Below, piece after piece: positions 51,919-63,765 of a DNA stretch of 64,000 bases. Positions within the stretch are counted from its first letter, which is position 1; each line of letters opens with the position of its first letter. The position numbers were made by a program, and so were the translations under genes. Under the pieces are notes generated by a model. It saw only the letters and a list, made by a program, of their open reading frames with translations, was not told the origin of the DNA and did not search any database. This stretch comes from Paramacrobiotus metropolitanus (lineage: Eukaryota; Tardigrada; Eutardigrada; Parachela; Macrobiotidae), in assembly GCF_019649055.1 (NCBI RefSeq), contig NW_026570237.1, positions 124,001 to 188,000 of the forward strand, written 5' to 3'.

Positions 51919-54222
51919 CTAACCTCCACCATTAACTCTTCCTTCGGGGCTGGTTCCGGTTGACCCTTCTCCTCGGTCTCCTGCGCCTATTGGGCGCAAA
52001 GGAACCAAGGCCGCGCGGTTCGGATTTGCCGAGCCTATCGGGCCACCGCCATCATACCTCTGACGCCAGTTCTTGTACCAGCGCAGGTTCGGGTTGAACG
52101 CCGGGTCAACGTTCGCGTACGCGCAGGCATTGCTGTGGCGATTGCCCCACATGCAGTTGCCGCAGGTAATCCCATTCTCGAATGTCCATTGCCAGAACAG
52201 GCCCTCCTGTCTGTCCACGTAGGCATCCAGGGTCCGCTGGCGCTGATTAGGGCCGGGGTTCTGACCGTTCTGGCCGAGGTTTCTCCCTGACCATGGGTAC
52301 CCTGCAAGAATCCGTTTCCGCCATTGCACTCTCCGTTGTAGCCTCCATTCTGGCCAGCGAACCCACTTCCTGGGTACTGGCCGGAACCGCCGTAAAAGCC
52401 AACGGGGCCCGGGGCTGCATGGCTGGCATCCCTATTGGGGACGCAAAGTGCACTACTCGTTGAGGTTCGGGTGCCAAAATCACGTTCCGGACAATGGAGT
52501 CCTCGAACGGCATCCTGTACTCGGGCTTTCCAGCGGTGAACTTCCGGATATATGCCAAGAAATCGTCGGTAGTTTCCGGCATCCTAATGTCCAAAGCCCG
52601 GCGTAACTCTGATTCGGTTACGTTCTTCCGTAAGTAGGTGAGGCCAGCTTTTCCGAAAGACCACCACGTGCCTTAATATTCATCATGGCGTCGTAGTACT
52701 GCTCCGGTGTCTCTAGCCCAAAGCGGTACGTCCGTTGGCTGATCTCTGCTATAGCGTCGGCCTGCTTGTTGCTCTCCGCAAACCGGTCGATGAATTTATC
52801 CAGCCATTCATTGACAGTCCAGCCTTCTTCAGGCTCGGAGGTCGACTGGTTTTCAAACCATTCGAGGGCCGGGCCGGAGAGGGCAGTTTCCAGTGCGGTC
52901 GTGAAGTTCACGTTCGGTTCATCCAGGTCGCCGTCCGGTCCGTAGATCCGTCGGATGGATTTCACCCATCTGCCCAGGTTTGTGCAGACTCCGTCAAACT
53001 TCGGTAACTGGGGTCGGTTGAAGCAATCTCTCTTCGCGTTCCCGGGCATGCCGTAGGGCTGCCATGACACGTTCTGCGTCGGGACCGTGTTGAGGGGCCG
53101 GGTAGCCTTGTTGGGCCACCGGGATGAACTGCGGTTGAGCCGGCTGATGTTGAGCCGGGGGTTGAGCCAGGTATGGAACCGGAGGTTGAACCGGGTGTTG
53201 AGCCGGATGGTTACCCTGCAAGTCGGGTTAACCAGGTGGGTCGACCAAGTTGGGTCGATCTCCCGGTGCCAATGGTCTCAGATGTTCTGGCTCGGCCGCA
53301 TTCTGCGGCATCCGTCCGGCGATTTGCAGGCGGAGGCCAGGATCCGCCCAAGTCGGCTGATTCCGCAGTCGACGATAAGCACCAGTCGGGTCTCCGGGGG
53401 GTCGGGCTGGATGAAGATGACTCCGAGTAATGGTCCGGTAACTGGTCGCGACCCTCAATTAGACCTATTTGGGTCATGTTTAGGGTCTCCTGCGGCAGAA
53501 CGTGCCTCGGTTGCTGGTCTAGCAGCACCCTCGAGGGTCGGTCCCGTCTGGGATCCGCAGGATGGGGTCCGGTAACCTCATTCTGAGGGGGCAGACACAA
53601 TAACTGCCGGGTAATGAGGCTGTTGTGACACTGGCTTTAGCACAGGCTGCTGCTGCTCCAAGTTGGAGATCCGCCGATGTAAGGCTTCCATGTCCTGCCT
53701 GGTAGCCGTCTGCAAGTTGCCGAGGTTCCGCTGCAGGGTGCCAAAGGCATGCTGGGTTTCATTCTGTTGGGTGCCGAGGGCATGCCGGGTTTCCGTGTGC
53801 TCCCGCTGAAGTGTACCAACAGCTTGCAGGGTTTCCGTCTGGTTTTTCTGCAAAGTACCGACGGCTTGCAGGGTGTCCGTCTGGTTCTGTTGCAAGATGC
53901 CGAAGTTCTGCGCTGAATTCGCTTGCAGTTGCCCTAGGAGGCCAGCAATCTGCTGGAGAAGTGGCGAGTTCTGTTCGCGCCCTTCTGATGGGTCGGGTCT
54001 ACAGTCCAACGGGGTTGCGTACCGAGGGTCCAACTGAGGTGAAGCCCCGAGGCCGATATGAGGGACATTCTGTCCTGGTGAAGGGGTTGCCTGTACCCCC
54101 ACTAGCCTAATTGGGCCCGTGGATGGTACGTAGCGGCCAGCGGGACTAACATAATTAGGGTCGTAACCCCCGGTCTTCATCGGTTCCGGTGGAGTCTGGT
54201 GACTACGGGTCTGAGCGCTCAT
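51919..54222 (-). pseudogene. Gag-like protein with coiled coil, capsid-like domain and odd zinc knuckle, copy A
   Basis: Order on the minus strand: a Gln-rich coiled coil with TLQ-x-x-Q-T-E-T heptad-like repeats (about 53950-53640). Then a retrotransposon-Gag capsid-like domain (LPKFDGVCTNLGRWVKSIRR, SGPALEWFENQ, WLDKFIDRFAESNKQAD, ETPEQYYDAMMNIKARGG; 53030-52640). Then a helical part (MPETTDDFLAYIRKFTAGK) and a glycine-rich segment. Last, CGNCMWGNRHSNAC, a C-x2-C-x5-H-x3-C knuckle that differs from the common x4/x4 spacing. Frame changes occur near 53590, 53200, 52640 and 52330. It is probably the Gag of an LTR element whose pol is absent. Confidence 0.6.
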
Positions 54223-54928
54223 TCTGACGCTCAGCCTCGGTAACCCGGGGAATGAAGATAATGTGATGCCTCGGCCGGGGCGTACAGACTATCCCTATTT
54301 GGGGACCGTCTGATGTTGACAGGTTCAGCTGGTTCAGCCTCGGTACGTCCGGCTTCGAGGGTGATGCACTGATGCACTCATCGTTCGTCTTCGTCGACTT
54401 CCCGCACCCATCTATCTTCGCTGCTTGCACATGCAATGTCGCCATAAACGTATTCACGTCATCCGTCTCTTGCCACTTCACGTTGAAGAATTCTGTTATT
54501 GCCGACATAAGGTCACTGGCAGACTTCAGTTCCCGCAGCTCTTTAATCCTGTCGAGAATTGCTTTCCACGTCTTGCAGTCTTACTTGATTAAACGTTGCT
54601 ACGTCAATCATGGCACGGAGAATACTCCTAGCCTTGCCATCTCCGGCAATCCACTTCTTGTATAGCGCATGCTTCTTCTCATCCTCCGGTACATCCACAG
54701 GCATCGCTTGCGTCCCATCCACGATGGACCAACGTCCTCACCCGTCAGCCCATCTTCAATCTGCACTCTCCACCGTGCATAATTCGGATCATCCAACACA
54801 GTTATCTTGATTCCTTTCATAGACATTTTACCGTGGACTGGATCCACCTGATCCCTACACTGTACGAATTCTACGCAACCAAAGGTCAAGACTAACTTCC
54901 TGCTTAGAGACAAGCAGGTCTCATAATC

Positions 54929-55200
54929 TATTAGAATATATTGGATAATGTTCTGACTACACGTATCCTATAACGAACCAACACACTTCCCATCGTATTA
55001 TTCACTAGACTGATACACGATGTTCAAGGAATACATGTTACTGACAGGGCTTTAAGTACCACACATTGTACGATAAGCACACTCACTGACACATGACTTA
55101 GCCCGTATGTATCATCGGTTAGGGATCTGTATACTGGATGCATATGATCAGATATTAAGTTACACATACACAATGAGTAATCATAATAAAAATCCTAACA
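54929..55200 (-). repeat. Copia 5' LTR, copy B
   Basis: The 272-bp LTR of copy A recurs here at the same length, with its primer site at 54917-54929. Equal length and ends support a recent duplication of the whole unit. Confidence 0.65.
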
Positions 55201-57947
55201 GATTTGCGACTAGTTTTTGCCCTAAGATAAATCTCCTAAACAGAATAACACGGTACTTTTGGTTTCTTTTTGTTGCTTCGCGTATTTAAATATAGTACAC
55301 GGGGCATCATTGGATACAGTTGATGAAACAAAAACGTCCAGTGACACAAGGCCTGAGTTTTCGTTTGAAGTGTTTTCTAATTGATTGCGTCCCTGCTGTC
55401 CCCTTTTCATATAAAGTCGTTGCTTTTCGTGTCATGGAACAGACGCCGTTAGGTGTTCGGAAAACACTGCAATGAATTTTCGGCAGACATTTCAATGAAC
55501 CGGGAAACCTCCGTGGAATGCATCAAGCTAATTCATCGGTTTTTTTAAGGTTAATGGTTGCACAAATTCTGCGAAAATCAAATCGTTTTGGAAACGCTGG
55601 CCGAACACATCTTCCTAGGATGTTACGACAGTAAGACCCATTCCTTTCAAACCATGCAGATGCCGGGCCTTCTGATTAAAGGGCCTTCTGGGTGATATCA
55701 ATCTTCTCTGGCTCGAGCGGATGCAGCACCTGCAACTGCTGGCCGCCGGAATCTTGGTGATACAATAACTGAAAAAGATTGTCCTTATCTGCTTACAAGA
55801 TGTCTGCTTCTGAGTTAAATTCGCACTCTGTCGTGAATTCCAAATGCAAACGGGATAATTTTTGGGCATTATAGCACACAAGGTGGAGTGAACGGGCAAG
55901 TGTATCCCATCCGGGCACAATTTTGGCTCACCATGCAGGTTCTCAGTGAAGTTGACGAAACGCAGACGTTTGCCATTTCCTCCGGGACTGATAATAGCAA
56001 AATCCATAATTTGAAGTTTTTCTTACACCTTTTTTGATTGCTATTATGCCCTGCAGGCTTGTTTTTTCGTTTTACCTTTTAAGAGATTCGGCCCCGTATA
56101 AGCACCGCGTTTATGAATGAGTTGGTTTTAGTCGTACTATCGCATTCGTTAACCGGGGATATGAATAATAACAGTGTTATGATCATCATGGTGGAAAGCG
56201 CAGGTAAGTGAAACATCTTTCGTCAAACTACTGTGTTCCCCTTAAGTGAGATAAAGTAGACAGGAGAAGAATACTCGTACTAAGAAGTAGGAATTGATGG
56301 AAGGTTTAATTGGCCATAAATGCCCCGCGCTCAAGCTCTGACTCTGACTCTGACCGCTCAAACTCTGACTCTGACTACTCACTACGCACCCTTGAACCTG
56401 GGCAATAAATATGAAGCGTCCGCAAAGATTTTGCAGAATCAAGACAGCTCACCATTTCGGCAGCTTAAGGTGATGTTCCGGCTTTGTGACCGCATGTGTA
56501 CTGGGAGAAACACAGTGATCACATAACGTACCAAACGTTCGCCTTGGTTCGGACACAGTTGTATGTCTTTATCTGGCAAGGCACAATTAGGAATATTACT
56601 TTGCTGGAATGCCAATTTAGAGCCGATGGTTTCTTAAAATCTGCGCTGCACTCTTTTTTTGCATCTGATAATAAAGCCACGAATTCCGCTTTTGCTGTGG
56701 CACTAAAATTTGCTACCCATAGCAACCGGTGCATGCTGTCGTCTGCATCCAGAGCCGCAGAGCTCAGACGACAGAGAAGGCTCTGGGCTGGAGTCCGAGT
56801 CCGGCTCCGATGGATTTTTGCCTTCTGGTCGGGACGGAGGCCCCTATTGGGAGCCGTCCTGGTCCGTGAAAGGCTAGCTTAGCATCCTCTGGGCGGGAGT
56901 CTGGCCCCTGTTCTGTCTACTCCAATGGGGTATTTTCTCGGTGTTCTAGGCTTCTTGACCGAGGGTTGATAGGACTTTGATATTCGTTCGAGGGTGGATT
57001 GGGACTTAGAATTTCCAAAAGGGTTAAGTTGGACACCTATTAGGCCTCAAGCTCCGGAGCGTTTAGGGTCCGGGAAGGTTATTAACGATCCATCCGTTCA
57101 GTGGCTGGATATGGCTGAAGACTGCGACGTAGCAAATCATGGTTAAGAGCCGCGATCTGCGGATGGAATATGGTCGCGAAGATCTCCACGGACGGCCGTA
57201 CCTGTGGCGGTCCCCTGTCACTTTTCTTCGGTAGCAGAGCGTGGTTAGCCACGATCTGCAGGTTAGACATCGTTGGCTCAGGCAAAGGCTCCGTTCTGGG
57301 CCGGTGATGGTAGCCAAACGTGGTTGAGGTCGCGATCTGCGATGTTGGTAGCAGATATGGTTAAGGACACGATCCGTGCCATGAAAGTTATGAGCACCGG
57401 AGGATCCGAACATTCTGACGGATGCTGTCCGGGGGAAACCGCGGGAGACATGCCGGTACGGTGCAAGCACTGAAATTCTGACGGCTGCACTTGTAATTTC
57501 CGGGTCAATCCGGGGAGTCCTTTTCTTTGGATTTGTTAAGCTGACCCTCAGGGGGTGGAGTCGAACTTTGGCTTCTCCACCGAGGGTCAGAATTGACTTA
57601 GAATTTTTGAGGAGGGTTCAACCACCGTATCCCTTATTGAGGGTTCTGTTAGGTGGCAGAACGTGGTTAGTACGATCTGCGCTTCCGGTCCATTCTACCA
57701 CCGTCTCCCTTATTGATGGTCCGTATGGTAGAAGATGCGGTTAGAATGCAGTCCACAGGGGGTCTACTGCGGTATCCCTTATTGAGGGTCCGGCTAGTAG
57801 CGGGAACAAGGTGAGTGCCGCAATCTGCGGTTGCAGGGTCCGGGAACTATTGTCCATGTCCCTGTTGGGGACGTCGTCATGACTATTTCCAGCTAGTTTC
57901 ATGGTGAGCTTAATCCTATTGGGGTCCGGCTACCATTGAGTTCCAGT

Positions 57948-60900
57948 TCACCGAGGCTCTTTTGCTGTCAGGTGTCTATCGGACTTATGGTGACCTTCTG
58001 GTTTGCTTCGGTGACCAGCTTCCGTCCGTCGGCGCGATTCTTCGGACGATGGTCCAGTTGACTTGGCTGGTTCTGCCTCAACCTTCGGTCGTTCAGGCTT
58101 CTTCGGTTCCTTTGATGCAGCCTTGGGTAATTTAACAGAGTCCAATATCTGCGTCAGGCCGACCTTCATGGGGGTCTTGCACCGTCGTAGAAAGTCAATG
58201 TTGAAGTCAAGGCTCGGTCTGTGCCGTTGTCTTCACAGTTTCAGGGAAATCCAGGCTGCCTAGCCGGGCGTCCAGGATCGGGGCTTCGGGTTCTCCGAAG
58301 CTTCCATATTAGCGTTCGAGGCTTCTCAGCAGCCGAGTTAAGGTGTCTCCAACTTGATGCAAGGTGCGAGCCACCCTTGACGTGATCCACGTGGTACCTA
58401 TTGGGTGCCATCTCCGGCTTGTAGGCTCCGGGTTTCCCGCGTTCCTGCCCATTGGGCAAGATGGGATTATTAAAAGAGGGTCATCCTTCGGATGTCAACC
58501 TTGGCTCGGTCGCCTCCTTCGCTTCTGTCCGGTTAATTACTCCGTCCAAGAGCGAACTGGCGGTTTCCCGCTCCGTGGTATTCAGCCATGTCCTGGGTTG
58601 GTCGCCTCCTGCGCTTCTGTCCGGGTAATTACTCCGTTCAGTGGCGATTCGGCGTTCCTACCCATGACAACTGGCTATAATCCGAGGTCGGTGGTATCCC
58701 TCTTCTAGCCGACGAAGTTAGAATTTTTCGCCAGAAAAATGACATTTTCCCAGACAAGACAAGTTTCCCAGCCATCTTGCTCGGTGAAGGTAGGGTCCGG
58801 ACCCTCAATTGAGGGTTCCGACCATCATTTGGGAGGTCCGAGGTTCATCCTTCGGGGTGCGTCTGGGGTCTCCAAACGTCTTTCTCGGTCCGGCAAGGCC
58901 GATTCTCGGTCCTTTCCGGATGACTAGGGTTTTCTCGGTGGTTTGAGGCTCCAAGGCGGGAACATCAGAGTTCCGCCCGGTAAACTCGCCTTGTGAGTCA
59001 CCTTCCGTGTCGGAAAAGAAGTCCCTTGGGTCCATTCCGGATCTGTTCTGGTAACCGTGTCACCTCGTTGGGGTAACACCGGGTCATCGAGGTTTGATGA
59101 CACCGCGGCAACGGTTAGTGCCGGGTACGAGCCTCCGTTGATTGGAGGAATGGTTGGCATGGCACCTATTGGGCGCTGAGAGCCAACCCGAGCCTCCGGG
59201 TTCACAGTATTCTTGCCTATTGAGCAAGTCGAAACCTCGGATCCAATTTTGGATGGCTCTTGGGAAGTTCTATCGGTCATTCTCCAGGTATCTCATGTCA
59301 TTCAACAGTGGTCACCGGGCAATTACTTAGGTACCACTACATCAGGAGCTTTTATTGCCCCAGAGTGCTTCTACCTAGGCTTGCATGGCTGCTAACTCAG
59401 CCTGGCTCGAAGGAGACATTAGCGGCTCTTCTATCTGCCACTCAGTGCCCGATGCCTCTGGTATCGGGATAGCCTTTACCAACCCGTCTACCTTGCGGGC
59501 TTTATCCTCTTTACGGGCTTGCTGTGCCACGGTGATCTTCTGTCCGTCGCCAGTCCGATCCGTTAGGGGTGCATCCTTCCTCGGGACTTGGTTTACTGCG
59601 GCGGTCTTCTGTGCGTTGCCAGCTTGATCCTGGCCGAGGTGCGGTTTTAGGGGTATCGACCTTCTGTTGTACCGGTTTATCCGCACTGCCCGATGCCTCT
59701 GGTATCGGGATAGGCTTACCGTCCCGTCTACCTTGCGGGCTTTCTGGTCCTGCTTTGCTGCCGGAACCTTCTGTCCTTCGCCAGTCTGATCCTGGCAGGG
59801 ATACGGTTTTCACCGGCGTCGACTTTCCGGATTACCCGTATATCTACACTGCCCGATGCCTCTGGTATCGGGATTGGCTTCACTACCGGGTTAGGCTGTT
59901 GAGGTGTCCGGTCAGCCGGAGAGTCCGTTGGGACTCTGCTTGTCGACCGGAGGTTCCTTTGCAGCAGCTCTCCTATACTAGTGACCGGTGGTATGGCTCG
60001 TCTTGTATCGGACGCAGTTGAACGGGTAGCTACTCCGTCACCTAGCGCCCGAGCGTAAGCCTCCTTGTATTCGGCGACATTGCTTGCCGTCGCCGAGGAT
60101 TCCATCCCTGGGCCCGTGGTAGGTAACCTTGTCCGCAGTTTTGGCAGACGATCCACTCGAAGCTTTGCCGGGGGATCCTTCCGTCTTTTTGGCGGGCGTT
60201 CCGTCCGCTGGGGGTGCGGTGGAGGGTCCAAGAGGCCTACTCGCATCCTGGGGGGTCATGTTACAGCCTTTCGCCGAGGCTCGAGGTCCGGTTGCAGTGG
60301 CGATTTTAGTGACGCCATCCGGTCCGGTGGGTAAGGCGCCGTTCTTGGCACCTGTCGGTCCGGCGACGTTATATTCGCCCGACGTTCCGGTGGACGAAGT
60401 GCCTTTAATGGCACCGGAGGGTCCGAGGGGCACAGCGCCGTTCATGGCACCGGCTGGTGTGGCGACGTTATTGGCGCCAGAGCGACCCGGTAAGCATAGG
60501 TGCTACCGGACGACACTATTCCTTTTGGGAACCATGTCGTCCTTTAAGGGTCTTCTGGAGAGACTGAGACCCACTGGAGCCTAATTGGGCTACCGTGGTA
60601 GGTCCCAGAGTCGGTTGACTCGGTTCAACGGAACGTCCGGATTTACCCTGAGTCGTCGGCGGCCGTGTCCGTGATGGGCTGACGGCGATATTGTCGCCAG
60701 TCGGCTTAACGGCATGAGTCGCTGTCAAGGGTCCGGCGACGTTGTCGTTTCTGTTTAGGATGGTTCCGGTTCGGATACCATCCGGGCCGTCAAAGATTCT
60801 CTTGTCGGGCACGGGCCGACCGCGGCAGCTATTGGCGCCTACGGTGGCCCTTATCTTCCGCAACTTCCGGGTTTTGAAGTTTTAGTTGCTTTTCTATGAG

Positions 60901-61274
60901 TATTGGGAGGGCCGGCGAAGGTTCGCTCGTCGGACGAGGGGCCACCAGCGCGATTATGGGCGCTTGCAGTGGATCCTCCAAATGGGTTGTCTTTGTCCGG
61001 TGGCTCGGTTGGTGGCAAGCGGTCAGCTAAGGCACCGTTTCTTACTGACCATACTCGTTTCCCGTCAGGTATACCGGGGCTGATCCACCACCGTTATTGG
61101 GGGATAAGGTGCTGACCCTGAGGGCTGCGGAGCTACTGGCTCCTGCATCCGTCCGGCGGGATACTGGTATCCGTCAGGTTCGGAGTAGTATCCACCTTCA
61201 TCTGGCTAACCTCCACCATTAACTCTTCCTTCGGGGGCTGGTTCCGGTTGACCCTTCTCCTCGGTCTCCTGCGC
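57948..61274 (-). pseudogene. Low-complexity continuation of the gag-like gene, copy B
   Basis: This is the counterpart of 48407-51918. The same four compositional blocks appear, again in changing frames, but the break points differ from copy A. Near 60535, for example, a T run is one base shorter than in A, and near 60480 GGCGACCCGGTAGC in A reads GCGACCCGGTAAGC here. In copy B the acidic DFFSDTEGDSQGEFTG stretch (about 59015) is open in a frame closed in A. Confidence 0.4.
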
Positions 61275-63765
61275 CTATTGGGCGCAAAGGAATAAGGCCG
61301 CGCGGTTCGGATTTGCCGAGCCTATCGGGCCACCGCCATCATACCTCTGACGCCAGTTCTTGTACCAGCGCAGGTTCGGGTTGAACGCCGGGTCAACGTT
61401 CGCGTACGCGCAGGCATTGCTGTGGCGATTGCCCCACATGCAGTTGCCGCAGGTAATCCCATTCTCGAATGTCCATTGCCAGAACAGGCCCTCCTGTCTG
61501 TCCACGTAGGCATCCAGGGTCCGCTGGCGCTGATTAGGGCCGGGGTTCTGACCGTTCTGGCCGAGGTTTCTCCCTGACCATGGGTACCCTGCAAGAATCC
61601 GTTTCCGCCATTGCACTCTCCGTTGTAGCCTCCATTCTGGCCAGCGAACCCACTTCCTGGGTACTGGCCGGAACCGCCGTAAAAAGCCAACGGGGCCCGG
61701 GGCTGCATGGCTGGCATCCCTATTGGGGACGCAAAGTGCACTACTCGTTGAGGTTCGGGTGCCAAAATCACGTTCCGGACAATGGAGTCCTCGAACGGCA
61801 TCCTGTACTCGGGCTTTCCAGCGGTGAACTTCCGGATATATGCCAAGAAATCGTCGGTAGTTTCCGGCATCCTAATGTCCAAAGCCCGGCGTAACTCTGA
61901 TTCGGTTACGTTCTTCCGTAAGTAGGTGAGGGCCAGCTTTTCCGAAAGACCACCACGTGCCTTAATATTCATCATGGCGTCGTAGTACTGCTCCGGTGTC
62001 TCTAGCCCAAAGCGGTACGTCCGTTGGCTGATCTCTGCTATAGCGTCGGCCTGCTTGTTGCTCTCCGCAAACCGGTCGATGAATTTATCCAGCCATTCAT
62101 TGACAGTCCAGCCTTCTTCAGGCTCGGAGGTCGACTGGTTTTCAAACCATTCGAGGGCCGGGCCGGAGAGGGCAGTTTCAATGCGGTCGTGAAGTTCACG
62201 TTCGGTTCATCCAGGTCGCCGTCCGGTCCGTAGATCCGTCGGATGGATTTCACCCATCTGCCCAGGTTTGTGCAGACTCCGTCAAACTTCGGTAACTGGG
62301 GTCGGTTGAAGCAATCTCTCTTCGCGTTCCCGGGCATGCCGTAGGGCTGCCATGACACGTTCTGCGTCGGGACCGTGTTGAGGGGCCGGGTAGCCTTGTT
62401 GGGCCACCGGGATGAACTGCGGTTGAGCCGGCTGATGTTGAGCCGGGGGTTGAGCCAGGTATGGAACCGGAGGTTGAACCGGGTGTTGAGCCGGATGGTT
62501 ACCCTGCAAGTCGGGTTAACCAGGTGGGTCGACCAAGTTGGGTCGATCTCCCGGTGCCAATGGTCTCAGATGTTCTGGCTCGGCCGCATTCTGCGGCATC
62601 CGTCCGGCGATTTGCAGGCGGAGGCCAGGATCCCGCCAAATCGGCTGATTCCGCAGTCGACGATAAGCACCAGTCGGGTCTCCGGGGGTCGGGCTGGATG
62701 AAGATGACTCCGAGTAATGGTCCGGTAACTGGTCGCGACCCTCAATTAGACCTATTTGGGTCATGTTTAGGGTCTCCTGCGGCAGAACGTGCCTCGGTTG
62801 CTGGTCTAGCAGCACCCTCGAGGGTCGGTCCCGTCTGGGATCCGCAGGATGGGGTCCGGTAACCTCATTCTGAGGGGCAGACACAATAACTGCCGGGTAA
62901 TGAGGCTGTTGTGACACTGGCTTTAGCACAGGCTGCTGCTGCTCCAAGTTGGAGATCCGCCGATGTAAGGCTTCCATGTCCTGCCTGGTAGCCGTCTGCA
63001 AGTACCGAGGTTCCGCTGCAGGGTGCCAAAGGCATGCTGGGTTTCATTCTGTTGGGTGCCGAGGGCATGCCGGGTTTCCGTGTGCTCCCGCTGAAGTGTA
63101 CCAACAGCTTGCAGGGTTTCCGTCTGGTTTTTCTGCAAAGTACCGACGGCTTGCAGGGTGTCCGTCTGGTTCTGTTGCAAGATGCCGAAGTTCTGCGCTG
63201 AATTCGCTTGCAGTTGCCCTAGGAGGCCAGCAATCTGCTGGAGAAGTGGCGAGTTCTGTTCGCGCCCTTCTGATGGGTCGGGTCTACAGTCCAACGGGGT
63301 TGCGTACCGAGGGTCCAACTGAGGTGAAGCCCCGAGGCCGATATGAGGGACATTCTGTCCTGGTGAAGGGGTTGCCTGTACCCCCACTAGCCTAATTGGG
63401 CCCGTGGATGGTACGTAGCGGCCAGCGGGACTAACATAATTAGGGTCGTAACCCCCGGTCTTCATCGGTTCCGGTGGAGTCTGGTGACTACGGGTCTGAG
63501 CGCTCATTCTGACGCTCAGCCTCAGTAACCAGGGAATGAAGATAATGTGATGCCTCGGCCGGGGCGTACAGACTATCCCTATTTGGGGACCGTCTGATGT
63601 TGACAGGTTCAGCTGGTTCAGCCTCGGTACGTCCGGCTTCGAGGGTGATGCACTGATGCACTCATCGTTCGTCTTCGTCGACTTCCCGCACCCATCTATC
63701 TTCGCTGCTTGCACATGCAATGTCGCCATAAACGTATTCACGTCATCCGTCTCTTGCCACTTCAC
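61275..63765 (-). pseudogene. Chimeric copia-Gag/gag-like gene, copy B
   Basis: From 63765 leftward one open frame of 280 codons starts in copia Gag (KWQETDDVNTFMATLHVQAA). It crosses the unit junction near 63654 and continues into the Gln-rich coiled coil of the gag-like protein to 62923. So the junction creates an in-frame fusion. After a frame change near 62990 the capsid-like domain (62358-62038) and a 217-residue stretch (61975-61322) follow. In that stretch the link from MMNIKARGG to MPETTDDFLAYIRK is open, unlike in copy A. The zinc knuckle frame lies at 61616-61275. Function would be particle formation; the pol part is absent. Confidence 0.55.

Larger units (their letters stand above)
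44834..54369 (-). repeat. Tandem unit, copy A (about 9.54 kb)
   Basis: The sequence from TGATGCACTCATCG (44834) recurs at 54370 and 63654. Copy A is 9536 bp and copy B 9284 bp; the excess in A is mostly one extra 243-bp internal repeat. Each unit contains, left to right, the copia gag N-terminus, copia leader and LTR, about 1.6 kb of other sequence, then a long minus-strand gag-like gene. Between copies I see mainly 1-nt length changes in runs of G, C, A or T and few substitutions. The duplication is therefore very recent, gene-converted or an assembly product. Confidence 0.9.
54370..63653 (-). repeat. Tandem unit, copy B (about 9.28 kb)
   Basis: This has the same order as copy A: copia gag N-terminus (54370-54833), leader, LTR (54929-55200), the 1.8-kb spacer, low-complexity frames, then the gag-like gene. 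The junction with copy A reads GATGCACTGATGCACTC, a direct repeat of GATGCACT. The junction with copy C at 63654 is identical. One fewer 243-bp internal unit than A. Confidence 0.9.
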
